DNA of 14,970 nt from JASFQI01 sp050115555 (GTDB lineage Bacteria; Desulfobacterota; DSM-4660; Desulfatiglandales; HGW-15), in assembly GCA_050115555.1 (NCBI GenBank), contig JASFQI010000096.1, positions 1-14,970 on the forward strand. Direction: 5' to 3'. Below are positions 14,127-14,970 of the stretch, in pieces. Each line of letters opens with the position of its first letter. The stretch's first letter is position 1. A program made the translations under genes and the position numbers. Under the pieces are notes generated by a model. It did no database searches. It worked only from the letters and a program-made list of their open reading frames with translations, and was not told the DNA's origin.

Positions 14127-14970
14127 GATTTACAGAAAAAAGATGGACTCGATTTCGCATCTATGTCGTTGCCGGCGTGTTCACACTCGGGCTTGGGGTC
14201 ATCCTGGCCCGCGGCTATCAGCTTCAGGTCCATGAGCGGGAAAAACTGACGGCAATCGCACGCGCAGGGTACAGCGGAGTCGTCAAGCTTCCCCCCATGC
14301 GTGGAACCATCTATGACCGCCAGGGCAATGACCTCGCCGTCAGCGTGGAGGTCGCTTCCGTCTATGTCCACCCGCAGCGTGTCGAAAAACCGGAGCAGGC
14401 AGCACAGGTCCTGGCTCGAGTCCTCGACATGAAGACCTCCGAGGTGGCGGTCTGTCTGAAGCAGCAGAGCCGATTCGTGTGGATCAAAAGAAAGGTCCCT
14501 CCGGAGAAGGCGAAAGCCGTGAGGGATCTCGGCCTGAGCGGGGTGGGCACCACCGTGGAGTCCAAGCGGTTTTACCCCGGAAAGGAGATCGCAGGGCACC
14601 TCATCGGATTTTCAGGTACGGACAATCAGGGCCTGGAAGGGTTGGAACGGGCCTATGATCGGCAGCTCAAGGGACCCCAGTGTGTTCTGATTCAGATGCG
14701 GGATGCGCTGGGAAGACCATTCTTTGTCAGTCGGCCTACGCCCCGGGATGAGTCGGGCGAGGGGCGTGCCATGCACGATCTCGTGCTGACGATCGACAAG
14801 CACATACAGTACAAGGCGCAGCAGGCCCTCGAGGAGGCCGTTTTCAAGGCCCGGGCAAAGAGCGGGCAGTGCGTCATGCTGGACCCGAACACCGGTGAGA
14901 TCCTGGCCCTTGCGGTGGTTCCTTCTTTCAACCCCAATGCGTTCGGTGAGTACGATCCCTCATACTGGCG
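14123..14970 (+). CDS. ftsI: Peptidoglycan transpeptidase FtsI (PBP3), 3'-truncated by window edge
   Basis: Class B penicillin-binding protein that cross-links septal peptidoglycan. 282 codons are visible. A short cytoplasmic N-terminus and one transmembrane anchor (about 13-29, IYVVAGVFTLGLGVILA) are followed by the N-terminal pedestal with the hallmark RGTIYDRQGNDLA (60-72), ESKRFYPGKEIAGHLIGF and GLEGLERAYD (dimerisation-domain motifs). The transpeptidase domain then begins with IDKHIQYKAQQALEEAV and VMLDPNTGEILALAVVPSFNPN. The window ends before the catalytic SxxK, SxN and KTG motifs, so activity cannot be judged. The ATG overlaps the ftsL stop (ATGA, 14123-14126). Next to FtsL, FtsI is more likely than a sporulation SpoVD-type protein in this kind of genome. 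Confidence 0.93.
   Translation, partial: MRFTEKRWTRFRIYVVAGVFTLGLGVILARGYQLQVHEREKLTAIARAGYSGVVKLPPMRGTIYDRQGNDLAVSVEVASVYVHPQRVEKPEQAAQVLARVLDMKTSEVAVCLKQQSRFVWIKRKVPPEKAKAVRDLGLSGVGTTVESKRFYPGKEIAGHLIGFSGTDNQGLEGLERAYDRQLKGPQCVLIQMRDALGRPFFVSRPTPRDESGEGRAMHDLVLTIDKHIQYKAQQALEEAVFKARAKSGQCVMLDPNTGEILALAVVPSFNPNAFGEYDPSYW

Overview
The window looks like chromosomal DNA of a GC-rich Gram-negative anaerobe, most plausibly a Desulfobacterota (former Deltaproteobacteria) member. This is an inference from a sigma-54 enhancer-binding regulator, PAS-rich signalling, a LonB/LonP-type AAA+ protease behind an Hsp20 gene, frequent TTG starts, and an mraZ-rsmH-ftsL-ftsI division cluster. No phage, transposase, CRISPR, tRNA or rRNA was seen. 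Both ends of the window cut a gene.

Left part (1-3503, minus strand): the 3'-truncated gene of a PAS-PAS-AAA+ sigma-54 activator (1-1746), a 542-bp stretch with no convincing gene, and a two-halved permease of the SO_0444/ArsP-like (DUF318) metal-efflux type (2289-3503). The 418-bp intergenic region 3504-3921 carries a cluster of nested inverted and direct repeats and a strong sigma-70-like promoter.

Middle part (3922-6974, plus strand): a stand-alone ABC-type AAA ATPase of the COG3910 kind, followed by a large membrane hybrid histidine kinase (6 TM, coiled coil, PAS, HisKA/HATPase, receiver). A short convergent gap (6975-7017) separates this from the next block.

Protein-quality block (7018-11298, minus strand): hsp20, a Lon-like AAA+ protease, an eight-cysteine YkgJ-like protein whose start overlaps the Lon stop by 4 nt, and a putative SAM-dependent methyltransferase. 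They are co-directional and probably one operon, tying chaperone holding, proteolysis and two uncharacterised accessory proteins. A small three-TM protein (11596-11919) is divergent from it.

Right part (12294-14970, plus strand): the start of the dcw cell-division/cell-wall cluster. A TTGACA promoter is followed by four direct repeats of AAAGTG(T/G) at exact 10-bp spacing, an MraZ autoregulatory operator, and then mraZ, rsmH (mraW), ftsL and the first 282 codons of a class B penicillin-binding protein (ftsI). The 374-bp region before that promoter carries long-range and local inverted repeats but no recognisable gene. No clearly new system is evident; the hsp20-lon-Cys-methyltransferase block is the best candidate for an under-described module.
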